64,000 nucleotides of DNA from Ruminiclostridium cellobioparum subsp. termitidis CT1112 (GCF_000350485.1 NZ_AORV01000052.1:1-64000); one strand, 5' to 3'. Shown: positions 1-9,271, numbered from the stretch's first letter. A program made the numbers and translations. The notes: generated by a model not told the origin, from the sequence alone.

Positions 1-209
1 GGCAGGTTTCATTACATCAATTTCCTGGGGCTTTGTTATAGTAATCACCAACTTTCAAATATTAGAAATGCAAAATTTATTCCATTTATAACATTCCAAG
101 GAAGCCGGTGTTTAATACTTAAAAGATTTGTTATTTTTAACTCTGGCAGTATTGAGAGATAATTTGACCAGCATAGCGGGTTAATTAATAAGAAATGTGT
201 AACAGAAAA

Positions 210-250
210 AATAAAAAACCGGATACCTGTCATTTGTTAAGGTATCCGGA
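210..250 (-). terminator. Rho-independent terminator
   Basis: A 10-bp perfect stem (219-228 with 240-249) is followed on the minus strand by a T-rich run. It sits just after the stop of the coiled-coil protein gene and fits as its terminator. Confidence 0.8.
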
Positions 251-267
251 GTACTATTGATAAACAA

Positions 268-915
268 TCATAAAACAACATTTATATGCTTTTTAGCCTT
301 GATTTTCCTGTTTCTGCTTTTAGCCAATGCCGCTTCTTCAATCTCCTGCTTCATTCTGTTGCGTCTTCTGCGGGCAGCTACTTCTGCGGCGGCAATACCG
401 AATTCCCTTGACTCCTTGAGATCCCTGTCGATATCCTCCAGCTTCTGAACAAGCTTATCTCCGTGAGCCTTGCCTTCAGCCGAAATCCCTCCTGACAAAG
501 TAACCGAAACTCCCGGTCCGACCATGGTTCTCATTTCACGGGCTTTTCCGTCGGCCGAAAGTAATTTGTTGAAACTGTACCTGTAAAGCACACCTTCATG
601 CCTGGCCAGAATTTTTTCCCTCTCCCGCAGATTCTTTGCCGCGGCTTCCTCTCTTTTCAATCTTTCCAGTTCCAGCTTTCGGGTTTTTTCCTCATAGATT
701 TCCGCCTGTATCTGCCGGTCAATCTCACCCAATTCCATAAGAACCTGCTTTATATCACCGGTATTTTTATCACCTTCACTGGGATTCCCAGCCACAGGCG
801 TATTCCGATCCATTCTTTTTAACAAGGCTTCCCGTCTTTCTCTCAGCGTGTCCAAAGAATTCTTAGGCCGCATTATGGATAACAGGTCATTCAAACTCTT
901 TTGATCTATATTCAT
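268..915 (-). CDS. Coiled-coil protein of unknown function
   Basis: A 215-residue protein with no signal peptide or membrane segment. About residues 20-120 are rich in E, K, R and L in a pattern typical of alpha-helical coiled coil. A short Gly/Val-rich stretch follows (MVGPGVSVTLSGGIS), then a second charged helix and a basic C-terminus, so it may bind nucleic acid or serve as a scaffold. A good ribosome binding site (GGAGTGAG) precedes the ATG and a terminator follows the stop, so it is probably transcribed alone. I do not recognise the family. The codon pattern and clean signals support a real gene. Confidence 0.75.
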   Translation of the reverse strand: MNIDQKSLNDLLSIMRPKNSLDTLRERREALLKRMDRNTPVAGNPSEGDKNTGDIKQVLMELGEIDRQIQAEIYEEKTRKLELERLKREEAAAKNLREREKILARHEGVLYRYSFNKLLSADGKAREMRTMVGPGVSVTLSGGISAEGKAHGDKLVQKLEDIDRDLKESREFGIAAAEVAARRRRNRMKQEIEEAALAKSRNRKIKAKKHINVVL

Positions 916-1036
916 GATATCTCACTCCAACATTTATTATTTATTGCCTTTTACTAAATATCGGAATATTTATTAAATAATTAACAGCTTACTTAAAAAC
1001 ATTTATTGCTGCTTCCTGCATTGTATCTGCATGCTG

Positions 1037-1258
1037 CTATTTGGCTATTTTATAGCCATTTTGACTAAAGGAGGCCGACAATATATTTTTAATTTTAAAA
1101 ATCCTGTTTTGATTTCTCAGGAAGCAGAAAGCCTTGACATTACCATTATTAATTTCAAATACCTTTATATTTCTTTCGGTAATTTCATCATCCTTCATAT
1201 AAATAATGGTTATGGGCTGGTTGCGTTCAAGTGAAGCTTTAAGAAAATAATTCACCAT
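1037..1258 (-). CDS. Small WYL-like domain protein
   Basis: A 73-residue protein. I chose the ATG at 1258 because the residues upstream of it read from a GTG without a good ribosome binding site. The body (QPITIIYMKDDEITERN, followed by a KIKNILSA-type end) resembles the short stand-alone WYL-like proteins of Firmicutes, which adopt an Sm-like beta fold and may bind a small ligand or nucleic acid. It is shorter than WYL regulators and has no helix-turn-helix. It lies between the coiled-coil gene and the AIM24 gene on the same strand. The family assignment rests on pattern only. Confidence 0.6.
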   Translation of the reverse strand: MVNYFLKASLERNQPITIIYMKDDEITERNIKVFEINNGNVKAFCFLRNQNRIFKIKNILSASFSQNGYKIAK

Positions 1259-1326
1259 AAATATCACCTGCTTAATATGATACTTATATCATATACCGAA
1301 CATACGTTCGTGTCAAGAGTGAATTA

Positions 1327-2082
1327 TCAGCATACAGGAGCCAGCAATACCCTTCCTGTTCCACGGTACACATTGACAAACCCTTCGCCTGAAACAGCCG
1401 AACCAATCAGGCTTTTACTTGACTTTTCAACTCTGAAATCAAGAGTATCCGACCATGCTATTGCATAATTTCCATCAATTCTCAGTTCATCATTTTCCAG
1501 AACAAATTCCATAAGCTCATCCCTGGGTACCGGACTCTCAAGCACTGCAACCCCGTTTCCTCTGAGACATAAGTTGAATAGGCCTTCCTTTCCCAAAACA
1601 GCCGAGGACAGATTTGATCTTGCAACTACTGTTTGATGTATTCCGGATTCACATGCAAGAAAAAGACCGTCATCCAGTACCAGGCCGCCCCAGTCGGATA
1701 CCTCTTCCAGCAGGATATGCCTGTATGTGGGTTCCAGCATTAAAAAGCCGTTACCCTGATATTTGGGTTTTATAGCCGATTCTTTTGTTACTTTGGAGGA
1801 CAGGGCTTTCCCCAACAGGTCACCCAAACCCTTGACATCGGCAGCCATGCTGACCGCACCTGCAGTCCACTGCATAGCTCCGGCGCTTATGGTATACGCA
1901 CTGTTGTTCAGTTCAATCAAGACCTGTCTCTTTCTTACGTTCATTTCGGATGCATAGTACATAGCCATTGCATTAGCCGCATTTACGCTGATATCCTTTT
2001 TGTATTCCAGTACCTTGACAGCCCCCTTGCTTTCAATCACCTCAATATTTTTGTTCTCAAAGAGATTTTTACATGTAACCAT
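1327..2082 (-). CDS. AIM24 family protein
   Basis: A 251-residue cytoplasmic protein. The Gly-rich beta pattern fits the AIM24/TIGR00266 family: a middle region ISAGAMQWTAGAVSM, then GNGFLMLEPTYRHI, then SWGGLVLDDGLFLACESG, and a C-terminal SGEGFVNVYRGTGRVLLAP. Members form a trimeric double beta-helix and have no settled bacterial function. The gene has its own upstream spacer of about 130 bases with AT-rich promoter-like sequence. Nothing in the neighbourhood suggests a partner. Confidence 0.85.
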   Translation of the reverse strand: MVTCKNLFENKNIEVIESKGAVKVLEYKKDISVNAANAMAMYYASEMNVRKRQVLIELNNSAYTISAGAMQWTAGAVSMAADVKGLGDLLGKALSSKVTKESAIKPKYQGNGFLMLEPTYRHILLEEVSDWGGLVLDDGLFLACESGIHQTVVARSNLSSAVLGKEGLFNLCLRGNGVAVLESPVPRDELMEFVLENDELRIDGNYAIAWSDTLDFRVEKSSKSLIGSAVSGEGFVNVYRGTGRVLLAPVC

Positions 2083-2210
2083 TGTTTACCCCCTGCTTTA
2101 CTTATTATGCGTCATATGATGCCGTTTAGTGAATAAAATCATTAATATTTTCACTAAATCCATATAATATATCGGTATAATCTCTCTTTGACATAATAAT
2201 TTGAAGGAAA

Positions 2211-4277
2211 TCAATAAATCGGATAATGCTTTTCAGCCCTCACAAACAGAGGTATTTCATTTAACGGTGCGTCAACGGTAACAGTTTGACCGCCTTCAAA
2301 TACTTCACCTGTTTTTGCATTTTTCCAGGCCTGCTTTTCAGGCAGGTAAACCTCACGGCTTCTCTGTCCCGGCTCAAATACGGGAGCTACCAGGATATCA
2401 GGTCCGAACATGTACTGCGATCCGGTATTCCAGCATTGTGCATCCTCAGGGAATTCATAGAACATGGTCCTCATTACAGGTGTGCCTTTAATATGTGCTT
2501 CCTTCATACATTCCCTTATATATGGACGCAATCTTTCCCGCATAAATATGTAGTTTTTCATAATTTCATAATTCTCTTCGCCATAGCTCCATATTTCATT
2601 TGAACTGCCCGAAGACATCTGGGCAACTCCGTCAATGACTGCCTGTTCGAGCTTAATGTAAGGAACACGTTCTCCATGAAGGCGGAATACCGGTGAAAAC
2701 ACCCCGAACGCAAACCAGCGGAGCAGTAATTCGTGGAAATTTTTGTCCTCCACAAAGCCCCCTAAAAAGCCCCCGATATCGGTGGTCCACCATGGAATTC
2801 CCGCAATACCCATATTAAGACCAATTTGCAGCTGCTCTCTCATAGCCCTGAAGGTGGAGGATACATCCCCGGACCATACCAGTGCTCCATAGCGCTGACT
2901 TCCGGCCCATGCCGAACGGACCAGATTGCATATGTTTTTTTGACCCTCTGCCGTCATACCGTCGAAATAACCTTTTGCATACATAGCAGGATAAATATTC
3001 GTGCACTGCAGCGCGGGACCCTGATGATATCTGTATAGATCAAAATCATACGGGCCATACTCGGGTTCTGCTTCGTCCAGCCAGAAAATCCTGACACCCT
3101 TGTCATAATAATTCTTTTTGCAAACCTGCCACACATAATCTCTTGCCTCCGGATGTGTCGCATCAAAAAATACAGTTTCACCCATCCAGTTCATATTTAT
3201 GTTCATACCTCTGTCGGAAGAGATCAGGTACCCGCTTGAAGCCATCTCCGGATAGTTTTCCGACTTGCTGTCAATTGTAGGCCAAACCGATACCATAAGT
3301 TCCATGCCCAGTTCCTTTAATTCGGTAATCATCGCATCGGGATCGGGCCAATCCCTGGGCTCGAATTTGAAGTCCCCCTGTTTGGTCCAGTGGAAGAAAT
3401 CTATAACAATAACATCAACGGGAACACCGCGGCGTTTATACTCCCTGGCCACATTCAACAGCTCCTCCTGTGTACGGTATCTGAGCTTGCACTGCCAGAA
3501 GCCCATCCCGTATTCTGGCATCATGGGTGCCTTTCCTGCCGCATTGGCATATTGTTCTTCAATTTGAGCCGGAGTTTTGCCTGCTGTTATAAAATAGTCC
3601 AGCTTCCTCGTGCTTCTGGCGGTCCATTCTGTGCGGTTGGTGCCGAAGGTAACTGTTCCGACGGCAGGATTGTTCCACAGAAAGCCGTACCCGCGGCTTG
3701 ACAGCATAAAGGGAACACTGGCCTGACAGTTGCGGTGTGCCAGCTCCAAAGCGGCACCTTTTTTGTCTAAAACTTTTTCCTGGTACTGTCCCATACCAAA
3801 TATCTTTTCATCCTCATATGCTTCAAACCGCATTGTCAGGGTATAATCGCTTGTTCCGGTGACAGGTTTCATTTCCCTTGCTTCGACACGAAGCGGAACA
3901 CAGTATCTGTCAATGCGGTTTCTGTCACGCCAGTACTCTTCAAGCAGTATTTTCCCCTCACTGTTTTTGAAGGTCAGCCAGCCTTCGGCGTTAAAACAGG
4001 CTGTAATCTCACCGTTTTGAATTGATGCAATCTGGCTTTTGAATGCTCTTTCCCCCTTTTCAGACTCATCGACCCAGGGTTCCACCAGTTCGACATCTTC
4101 AATAACAATGGTGGTTTCCACAACTTCAGGGGCATCTACAAGTGCCCAATCATTTGGGTCCATAATCGCTTCTTTTGTCATCCTGACACGCAGGGAATTT
4201 TGTCCCCAGGGTTCCACCCATATGGTTTCAACACCAGCCCTGCCAATCAGGCGATTTCCGTTTTGCGTAAATTTCAT
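2211..4277 (-). CDS. GH31 alpha-glycosidase (first paralogue; alpha-xylosidase/alpha-glucosidase type)
   Basis: A 688-residue cytoplasmic glycoside hydrolase that releases an alpha-linked sugar, probably from imported oligosaccharides. The order is an N-terminal beta-sandwich, the TIM barrel, then C-terminal beta domains. The nucleophile Asp is in FWLDEAEPE (about residue 400) and the acid/base Asp is in WSGDVSS (about residue 470). I chose the ATG at 4277 because GGAGGTTAAT lies directly before it; earlier in-frame starts lack a site. It is a close paralogue of the GH31 gene at 6326-8329. The active-site signature resembles alpha-xylosidases, but the substrate cannot be fixed from sequence. 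An unusual leader with hairpins precedes it (4280-4531). Confidence 0.9.
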   Translation of the reverse strand: MKFTQNGNRLIGRAGVETIWVEPWGQNSLRVRMTKEAIMDPNDWALVDAPEVVETTIVIEDVELVEPWVDESEKGERAFKSQIASIQNGEITACFNAEGWLTFKNSEGKILLEEYWRDRNRIDRYCVPLRVEAREMKPVTGTSDYTLTMRFEAYEDEKIFGMGQYQEKVLDKKGAALELAHRNCQASVPFMLSSRGYGFLWNNPAVGTVTFGTNRTEWTARSTRKLDYFITAGKTPAQIEEQYANAAGKAPMMPEYGMGFWQCKLRYRTQEELLNVAREYKRRGVPVDVIVIDFFHWTKQGDFKFEPRDWPDPDAMITELKELGMELMVSVWPTIDSKSENYPEMASSGYLISSDRGMNINMNWMGETVFFDATHPEARDYVWQVCKKNYYDKGVRIFWLDEAEPEYGPYDFDLYRYHQGPALQCTNIYPAMYAKGYFDGMTAEGQKNICNLVRSAWAGSQRYGALVWSGDVSSTFRAMREQLQIGLNMGIAGIPWWTTDIGGFLGGFVEDKNFHELLLRWFAFGVFSPVFRLHGERVPYIKLEQAVIDGVAQMSSGSSNEIWSYGEENYEIMKNYIFMRERLRPYIRECMKEAHIKGTPVMRTMFYEFPEDAQCWNTGSQYMFGPDILVAPVFEPGQRSREVYLPEKQAWKNAKTGEVFEGGQTVTVDAPLNEIPLFVRAEKHYPIY

Positions 4278-4279
4278 AT

Positions 4280-4531
4280 TAACCTCCATGAGCCACATTT
4301 GTGGCCACAAAATGTAATGAAAACCTATATCCCTTATCGCAATGTGCGAATAAAGGAGGTTAATTGGCCATGTGCGCTTTCAAAGTATTGCTAAAATACT
4401 TTGAATATTTCGCACGGCCATAAATTCACAGGTTAGTTTGGAAGACGAGTGCAGCGAAGTCTTTCAAGCTAACCTCCCAAGCCATACTATGGCTTTGAGC
4501 CGCATTGCGGCCACAAAATAGTAATGAATAT
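4280..4531 (-). promoter_or_regulatory. Structured leader with duplicated hairpin-SD units
   Basis: This fills most of the 378-base gap between the divergent GH31 and AraC genes. Read on the minus strand, two related units appear (4531-4470 and 4323-4280). Each is a TTTTGTGGCC-type hairpin followed by GGAGGTTA; the second GGAGGTTAAT is the ribosome binding site of GH31. Between them lie two nested stems (4366-4376 with 4411-4420; 4381-4389 with 4396-4404) and the sequence ATTAACCTCC (4364-4355), which is a perfect 10-base complement of the GH31 ribosome binding site and can also pair with the upstream GGAGGTTA. The hairpin stems of the two units differ by a compensatory pair (GCCGC/GCGGC against GCCAC/GTGGC). 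A regulatory RNA is an inference; a mobile palindrome is the alternative. Confidence 0.5.
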
Positions 4532-4655
4532 TATTCACACTTAATGCTATAATTGTATTATATTCATTATTCAGTCCCCATACTTTAAGTAAATTGACCA
4601 TTATTAACACAATATTGCTAGAAAACTGAAATGAGATCTGAAAAGAGGAGATAAA

Positions 4656-5531
4656 TTGAAAGCAAAAATACTGTTAAAAGAAAAAGTTACCCATGGTACG
4701 GCTTTACTTCCGGTTGCAATACACCATTTAAGCTATGGTCCCAATGAGGATATTTTCTTTTACCTTCACTGGCACTATGAATTTGAGTTTATTGCAGTAC
4801 TTGAAGGCGCAGTTGTTTATACGGTGGAAGAGCAGGAATATTGCATAATGGCGGGAGAAGGACTTTTCGTGCATTCAAATGAGCTGCATGCGGCAAGGGC
4901 CTGTAACGGCATGCCCTGCGAGGCATGTGTTGTTCTGTTCCATCCCAGCCTGTTCGGTGAAAACAAGCAGGGTACGGCATATTCAAAATTTGTTTATCCC
5001 ATCCTTAACGGTAAAATGATATTTGAGAAGCATTTTAAATCAAGACAATGGCAGCAATCAGTAATTGAACGTATTACTGAAATAGACGCTATGAGAAATG
5101 AAAATATTACGGAAAATGAATTGTTATTGAAGAGCAAGCTGTTTGAAATATGGCATCTGTGCTTTAAAAATTCAACCTCCGAAGCCCCTCACCGTCAAGG
5201 CAGAAGGAACTACAAGCTGGAAAGGATGCAGCCGGTATTGGATTTTATTCATTTAAATTACAGGGAAGACATTGCTCTCAGGGACCTGGCCCGAATCATA
5301 CCAATGAGTGAAGGCCAATTTTGTCATGCCTTTAAGGAGGTTGTGAATACACCGCCCATTGCATATGTAATCCGTTACAGGATATTGCAAAGCTGCACCC
5401 TTCTGATGGATACCGATAGAAAAATAGCTGATATTGCCAAAAGTGTAGGCTTTAACAATATCAGCTATTTCAACAGAGAATTTATAAAGGCCATAGGCTG
5501 TCCGCCCGGCAAATACAGAAGTGAAGGCTGA
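4656..5531 (+). CDS. AraC family transcriptional regulator with cupin domain
   Basis: A 291-residue DNA-binding regulator. The N-terminal half is a cupin-like sugar-sensing domain (LHWHYEFEFIAVLEGAVVYTV). The C-terminal hundred residues hold two helix-turn-helix motifs of the AraC/XylS type (DIALRDLARIIPMSEGQFCHAFK and KIADIAKSVGFNNISYFNREF). The start is TTG at 4656, preceded by GAGGAG. It is transcribed away from the first GH31 gene and converges on the truncated GH36-like gene, ending only 10 bases from that gene's stop. It likely controls the surrounding glycosidase and transport genes. Confidence 0.9.
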   Translation: MKAKILLKEKVTHGTALLPVAIHHLSYGPNEDIFFYLHWHYEFEFIAVLEGAVVYTVEEQEYCIMAGEGLFVHSNELHAARACNGMPCEACVVLFHPSLFGENKQGTAYSKFVYPILNGKMIFEKHFKSRQWQQSVIERITEIDAMRNENITENELLLKSKLFEIWHLCFKNSTSEAPHRQGRRNYKLERMQPVLDFIHLNYREDIALRDLARIIPMSEGQFCHAFKEVVNTPPIAYVIRYRILQSCTLLMDTDRKIADIAKSVGFNNISYFNREFIKAIGCPPGKYRSEG

Positions 5532-5541
5532 GGTCATCCGG

Positions 5542-6300
5542 TCATCTCCCAACCCGCATCAATTCGTCAACGGCGGAATTCAGGCCTCCGGGTTTTACAG
5601 CTGCCATTACCGGAGTACTGCTGAAGCGCTCATCTGGAGCTATAATTTTCTGCCATCCTGAATGGCAACCGGGCTCTCCCGCCCTTAGATAAAAGGTTTC
5701 ACTATATTCTCCGAATTCCCAATGCCATAGGCTGTTATCACAACTTTGAAAACATAAGCCTTCTGGTTCTTTTCCGTGCACCAGCAAACCCAGGCCATTT
5801 TTTACATAATCGGGAAACAGGCATAAATGCGGCTTTTCACCGAATGATTTTAATTTACAGCTTTTAGGCCAGTGCAGGTGCAGGGATGAGATATATTTCA
5901 AAATGCTTGACCGGGTCCCTCCGTTATAGACCTCGCTCCAGCACCTGACCGCAGAAATATCATTATAGAATTGAAAATGCAGTGTTATTTCAAGAGCTTT
6001 TTCTTCATCAATTGTGACAAACTCAATTTTTCTCCCCGTCGGGTTCCTCATATCGGTATGATAACAGTAACACAGACCGTTATTATGTATCAGGCCATTA
6101 ATCCTTTTAGTTTTTTGTTCTTCGTAGTATTCAGCTTCTGATACCACAAACTCCACCGGATTAAAATTTCTATAATCAAAGTCATTAAATTCCAGATTTC
6201 CGTAGGGCAGTGCCGAAAAATACAACAGGCTGAGACAATGCTCCGCGGAGACCGAGAAGACCATATATATCCCATTTTCACAAAACGTAATGTATTCCAT
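5542..6300 (-). CDS. GH36-like N-terminal domain only (truncated alpha-galactosidase)
   Basis: A 252-residue protein matching the N-terminal beta-supersandwich of GH36 alpha-galactosidases: ALEITLHFQFYNDISAVRCW, then a NGG segment and ISSLHLHW, and near the end LWHWEFGEYSETFYLRAGEP and the PDERFSSTPVMAAV segment that normally precedes the barrel. The gene stops (VDELMRVGR) exactly where the catalytic TIM barrel should begin, and the AraC gene fills the following DNA on the other strand. Both catalytic Asp residues are therefore missing. It is either the remnant of a deleted enzyme or a retained sugar-binding module. It lies 25 bases after the second GH31 gene on the same strand. Confidence 0.65.
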   Translation of the reverse strand: MEYITFCENGIYMVFSVSAEHCLSLLYFSALPYGNLEFNDFDYRNFNPVEFVVSEAEYYEEQKTKRINGLIHNNGLCYCYHTDMRNPTGRKIEFVTIDEEKALEITLHFQFYNDISAVRCWSEVYNGGTRSSILKYISSLHLHWPKSCKLKSFGEKPHLCLFPDYVKNGLGLLVHGKEPEGLCFQSCDNSLWHWEFGEYSETFYLRAGEPGCHSGWQKIIAPDERFSSTPVMAAVKPGGLNSAVDELMRVGR

Positions 6301-6325
6301 TTTATCAACCCTTTGTTTTAAACAG

Positions 6326-8329
6326 TTATTTGAAGGATATTTCGGTTAAAGCCCCTTCACGGAAAAATACCGGAATAACGTCTATGGGCGCGCTGGAAGT
6401 GAAAGTTTGCCCTCCCTCATGGATTTCTCCCGTATTAAGATTACGCCAGCGGCAGCCCTTTGGCAGGTACACCGCCCTGCTTCTTTGACCCTCGTACAGG
6501 ACGGGGCATACAATAATATCATCTCCAAAGCAGAATTCATCATTAATATTCCATGTATCCATATCCTCCGGAAAATTATAAAACAGGGTACGCATTACAG
6601 GTGTACCTTTTTCATGAGCCTGTTTCATGGTATTTGCAATATAAGGTCTGAGGCTTTCACGGAGTCTCATGTATTTCCTGCAGATTGTATAAACCTCTTC
6701 ACCATAAGACCAGACCTCGTTTTCGGCCCCGCTTGGAGTAGCTCCCCCGCCTGTGGTACCCAATGGTTTCTTATGGGGCTCCCTGTCACCATGCAAGCGG
6801 AAAACAGGACAAAAAGCGCCGAACTGGAACCAGCGTACAAGGCATTCCTTGAATTGGGGATCGTTTATATTCCCCCCGTGGAAGCCTCCTATGTCTGTGG
6901 TCCACCAGGGTATACCGGCAATACCCATATTCAAACCTGCTGCCAGCTGATATCGCAGAGAACGAAAGCTGGAGTCTATATCTCCAGACCAGACCAGCGC
7001 ACCGTAACGTTGGGAACCGGCCCATGCACAACGCACCAGGTTAAGTATATTTTTCTGTCCTTCTGAGTTCATACCTTTATATGCCATTTCAGAATAACAG
7101 CGCGGATAAAGGTTGCCGATTTCCAGATCAGCTCCCCGCTGATAACGGTAATGGCTGAATTCATATTTTGTAAATTCGGGTTCGGCTTCATCCAGCCAGA
7201 AAACTTTGATGCCGTATTTATAGTAATTTTCCTTTATTTTTGACCAGACATACTCCCTGGCATCAGGGTTTGTCATATCCACAAAACACATGTTTCCCAG
7301 CTGATTCATTCTAGAACCTGCTTCAGTACGGGTCAGATAACCCAGTTCCTTCATTTCCTCATAATTGACACTTCCCCGCTCCACTGTAGGCCAGATCGAA
7401 ACCATAAGCTCAATACCCATTTCTTTCAGTTCCCTGACCATGGCTGCAGGATCGGGCCAATACTCCGGATCGAAACACCAGTCTCCCTGGTGCGGCCAGT
7501 GGAAGTAATCAATGACAATAACCGAGATGGGCAGATCACGTTTTTTATATTCCCGGGCAATACCCATCAGTTCTTCCTGGGTCTGATAACGGAGTTTGCA
7601 CTGCCAGAAGCCGGTTCCGTAATCCGGCATCATTGGCACCTTGCCTGCCGCGTCTGCATAGGCTTCCTCTATTTCGGCGGGAGTATCTTCGGCGGTTATC
7701 CAGTAATCCATTTGTTTTGTGGACCCCGAATACCATTCGGTCAGATTTTTCCCAAAGGTGACTTTTCCTATGGCAGGGTTGTTCCACAGCAAACCATAAC
7801 CACGGCTTGAAAGCACAAACGGTACGCTGGCCTGGGAATTTCTCTGGGCCAGTTCAAGAATGCAGCCTTTGAGTTCCAGATCAGGCTGCTGATACTGTCC
7901 CATACCGTATAATTTTTCATCCTTTGCTTCAAAACGTACCCACAGCTTGTAGTTATCGGTCCCTGATATTGGAACAAAAGTACGGGGCAATATTTCCAGG
8001 GCGCTGTTGAAGCCCTCATCATCGGCACGGAAGCGGTTACGGTCATATTCCTCCAGAAGCAGCTCACCTTTTTGATTATAAAATCCAAGTTTTCCCGACG
8101 GGAATACTTCACAGCGAAGCTTTCCATTTATAATGGATGCACGGTTCCCATTTATGGATATTTGAGCAGGTATTTCATCAGGCTCCGGAAGAAGTGCAAA
8201 ATCTTCATTCGGCAGTATATCCGGCTGGAGAGAAGCACGGACACGGAAACTGTTTTCTCCCCAGGGTTCAATACAAAGCAATTCTGCATCCGATCTGCGA
8301 AGCAGCCTGTTATTTTCTTGTCTGAGCAT
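6326..8329 (-). CDS. GH31 alpha-glycosidase (second paralogue)
   Basis: A 667-residue cytoplasmic alpha-glycosidase, close in sequence to the GH31 at 2211-4277 across its whole length. Nucleophile Asp in FWLDEAEPE (about residue 378), acid/base Asp in WSGDIDSSF (about residue 446). The start is the ATG at 8329 because AAGGAGAT precedes it at proper distance. It follows the two sugar-permease genes on the same strand, which points to action on imported oligosaccharides. The two paralogues differ in loop regions (for example a Gly/Thr/Ala-rich insertion near HKKPLGTTGGGATPSG), so they may cleave different alpha linkages or chain lengths. Confidence 0.9.
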   Translation of the reverse strand: MLRQENNRLLRRSDAELLCIEPWGENSFRVRASLQPDILPNEDFALLPEPDEIPAQISINGNRASIINGKLRCEVFPSGKLGFYNQKGELLLEEYDRNRFRADDEGFNSALEILPRTFVPISGTDNYKLWVRFEAKDEKLYGMGQYQQPDLELKGCILELAQRNSQASVPFVLSSRGYGLLWNNPAIGKVTFGKNLTEWYSGSTKQMDYWITAEDTPAEIEEAYADAAGKVPMMPDYGTGFWQCKLRYQTQEELMGIAREYKKRDLPISVIVIDYFHWPHQGDWCFDPEYWPDPAAMVRELKEMGIELMVSIWPTVERGSVNYEEMKELGYLTRTEAGSRMNQLGNMCFVDMTNPDAREYVWSKIKENYYKYGIKVFWLDEAEPEFTKYEFSHYRYQRGADLEIGNLYPRCYSEMAYKGMNSEGQKNILNLVRCAWAGSQRYGALVWSGDIDSSFRSLRYQLAAGLNMGIAGIPWWTTDIGGFHGGNINDPQFKECLVRWFQFGAFCPVFRLHGDREPHKKPLGTTGGGATPSGAENEVWSYGEEVYTICRKYMRLRESLRPYIANTMKQAHEKGTPVMRTLFYNFPEDMDTWNINDEFCFGDDIIVCPVLYEGQRSRAVYLPKGCRWRNLNTGEIHEGGQTFTSSAPIDVIPVFFREGALTEISFK

Positions 8330-8371
8330 ATTCGTTATCTCCTTTTGCAACTAATATTCCTGAAAATAATA

Positions 8372-9256
8372 CTATTCTTTAACCGCCCCCAGCATTATTC
8401 CGGTTACAAAGTATTTTTGTAAAAACGGATAAACAACCAGCATGGGGATCATGGCAATAAATACCTTTGCCGCATCCAGGGACTTGTTTGAAAGTTCATT
8501 CATCAGTTTGGCCTGATCAGGGGACATACTGGCAGCCTGGACATTTACCACCATTTGCTGGATATATGTTTGCAGCGGGTAATGCTTGTCACCGCTGGAA
8601 AGCACCAGTCCCTGAAAAAACTCATTCCAGTAACCCACACTTGTAAATAGTACAATGGTAGCCAATACCGGCTTGGAGCAGGGTACCACAATTCCGAAAA
8701 GGATTTTCCAGGGTCCTGCGCCATCCACAACCGCAGCCTCCTCCAGATCCTGAGGCAAATTGCGAAAAAAATTCATTATTAGGATGAGGTTAAACACCGG
8801 CAGACCGCCGCAGAGAACCAATCCCCAGATATTATCGATCATTTTATAATTAACCATGGTCATGTACCATGGGATAGTACCGCCGTTAAACACCATACAG
8901 AATATTACCACCCACATAAGTATATTGCGCGGCTTATACTGTTCCTTTGTCTTTGAGAGCGGATAGCCCATCAAAATCATTACAAGCATGGATACAACGG
9001 TTCCAAGACCTGCTCTCTGGATTGACACCCAGAACGAATGAAAAAACTTCCAGTCCCCCATGATCTCGGTATAGGACCTCAGTGAAAATCCTACGGGATA
9101 CAGTGTTACCATACCTGAGTTTGAAGCCACCTTTGACGATATGGAGAGACAGAAAGCATACCAGATAGGATATAGACAGCTAAGTGTCAAAACTGCCATC
9201 AATATATACAAAAAAACCTTAAAAATCTTTGAACCCAGGGTTTTACTCTGAACCAT
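8372..9256 (-). CDS. lplC: Carbohydrate ABC transporter permease, LplC/CarB type
   Basis: A 294-residue inner-membrane permease with about six transmembrane helices. The EAA-loop contact for the ATPase is seen in DLEEAAVVDGAGPWKILFGIVVP. The C-terminus (YFVTGIMLGAVKE) is typical of LplC/YtcP permeases that import complex oligosaccharides. It lies 15 bases after its partner permease. No ATP-binding subunit is encoded nearby, as is common in this group, where a shared MsmK-like ATPase is supplied from elsewhere. Confidence 0.9.
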   Translation of the reverse strand: MVQSKTLGSKIFKVFLYILMAVLTLSCLYPIWYAFCLSISSKVASNSGMVTLYPVGFSLRSYTEIMGDWKFFHSFWVSIQRAGLGTVVSMLVMILMGYPLSKTKEQYKPRNILMWVVIFCMVFNGGTIPWYMTMVNYKMIDNIWGLVLCGGLPVFNLILIMNFFRNLPQDLEEAAVVDGAGPWKILFGIVVPCSKPVLATIVLFTSVGYWNEFFQGLVLSSGDKHYPLQTYIQQMVVNVQAASMSPDQAKLMNELSNKSLDAAKVFIAMIPMLVVYPFLQKYFVTGIMLGAVKE

Positions 9257-9271
9257 TCAAATTCTCCCTCC

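Noticed and set aside
45-233. A 62-codon open frame at the left edge
   Set aside because: It lacks a ribosome binding site, its sequence is AT-rich without family pattern, and it runs into the promoter side of the window edge.
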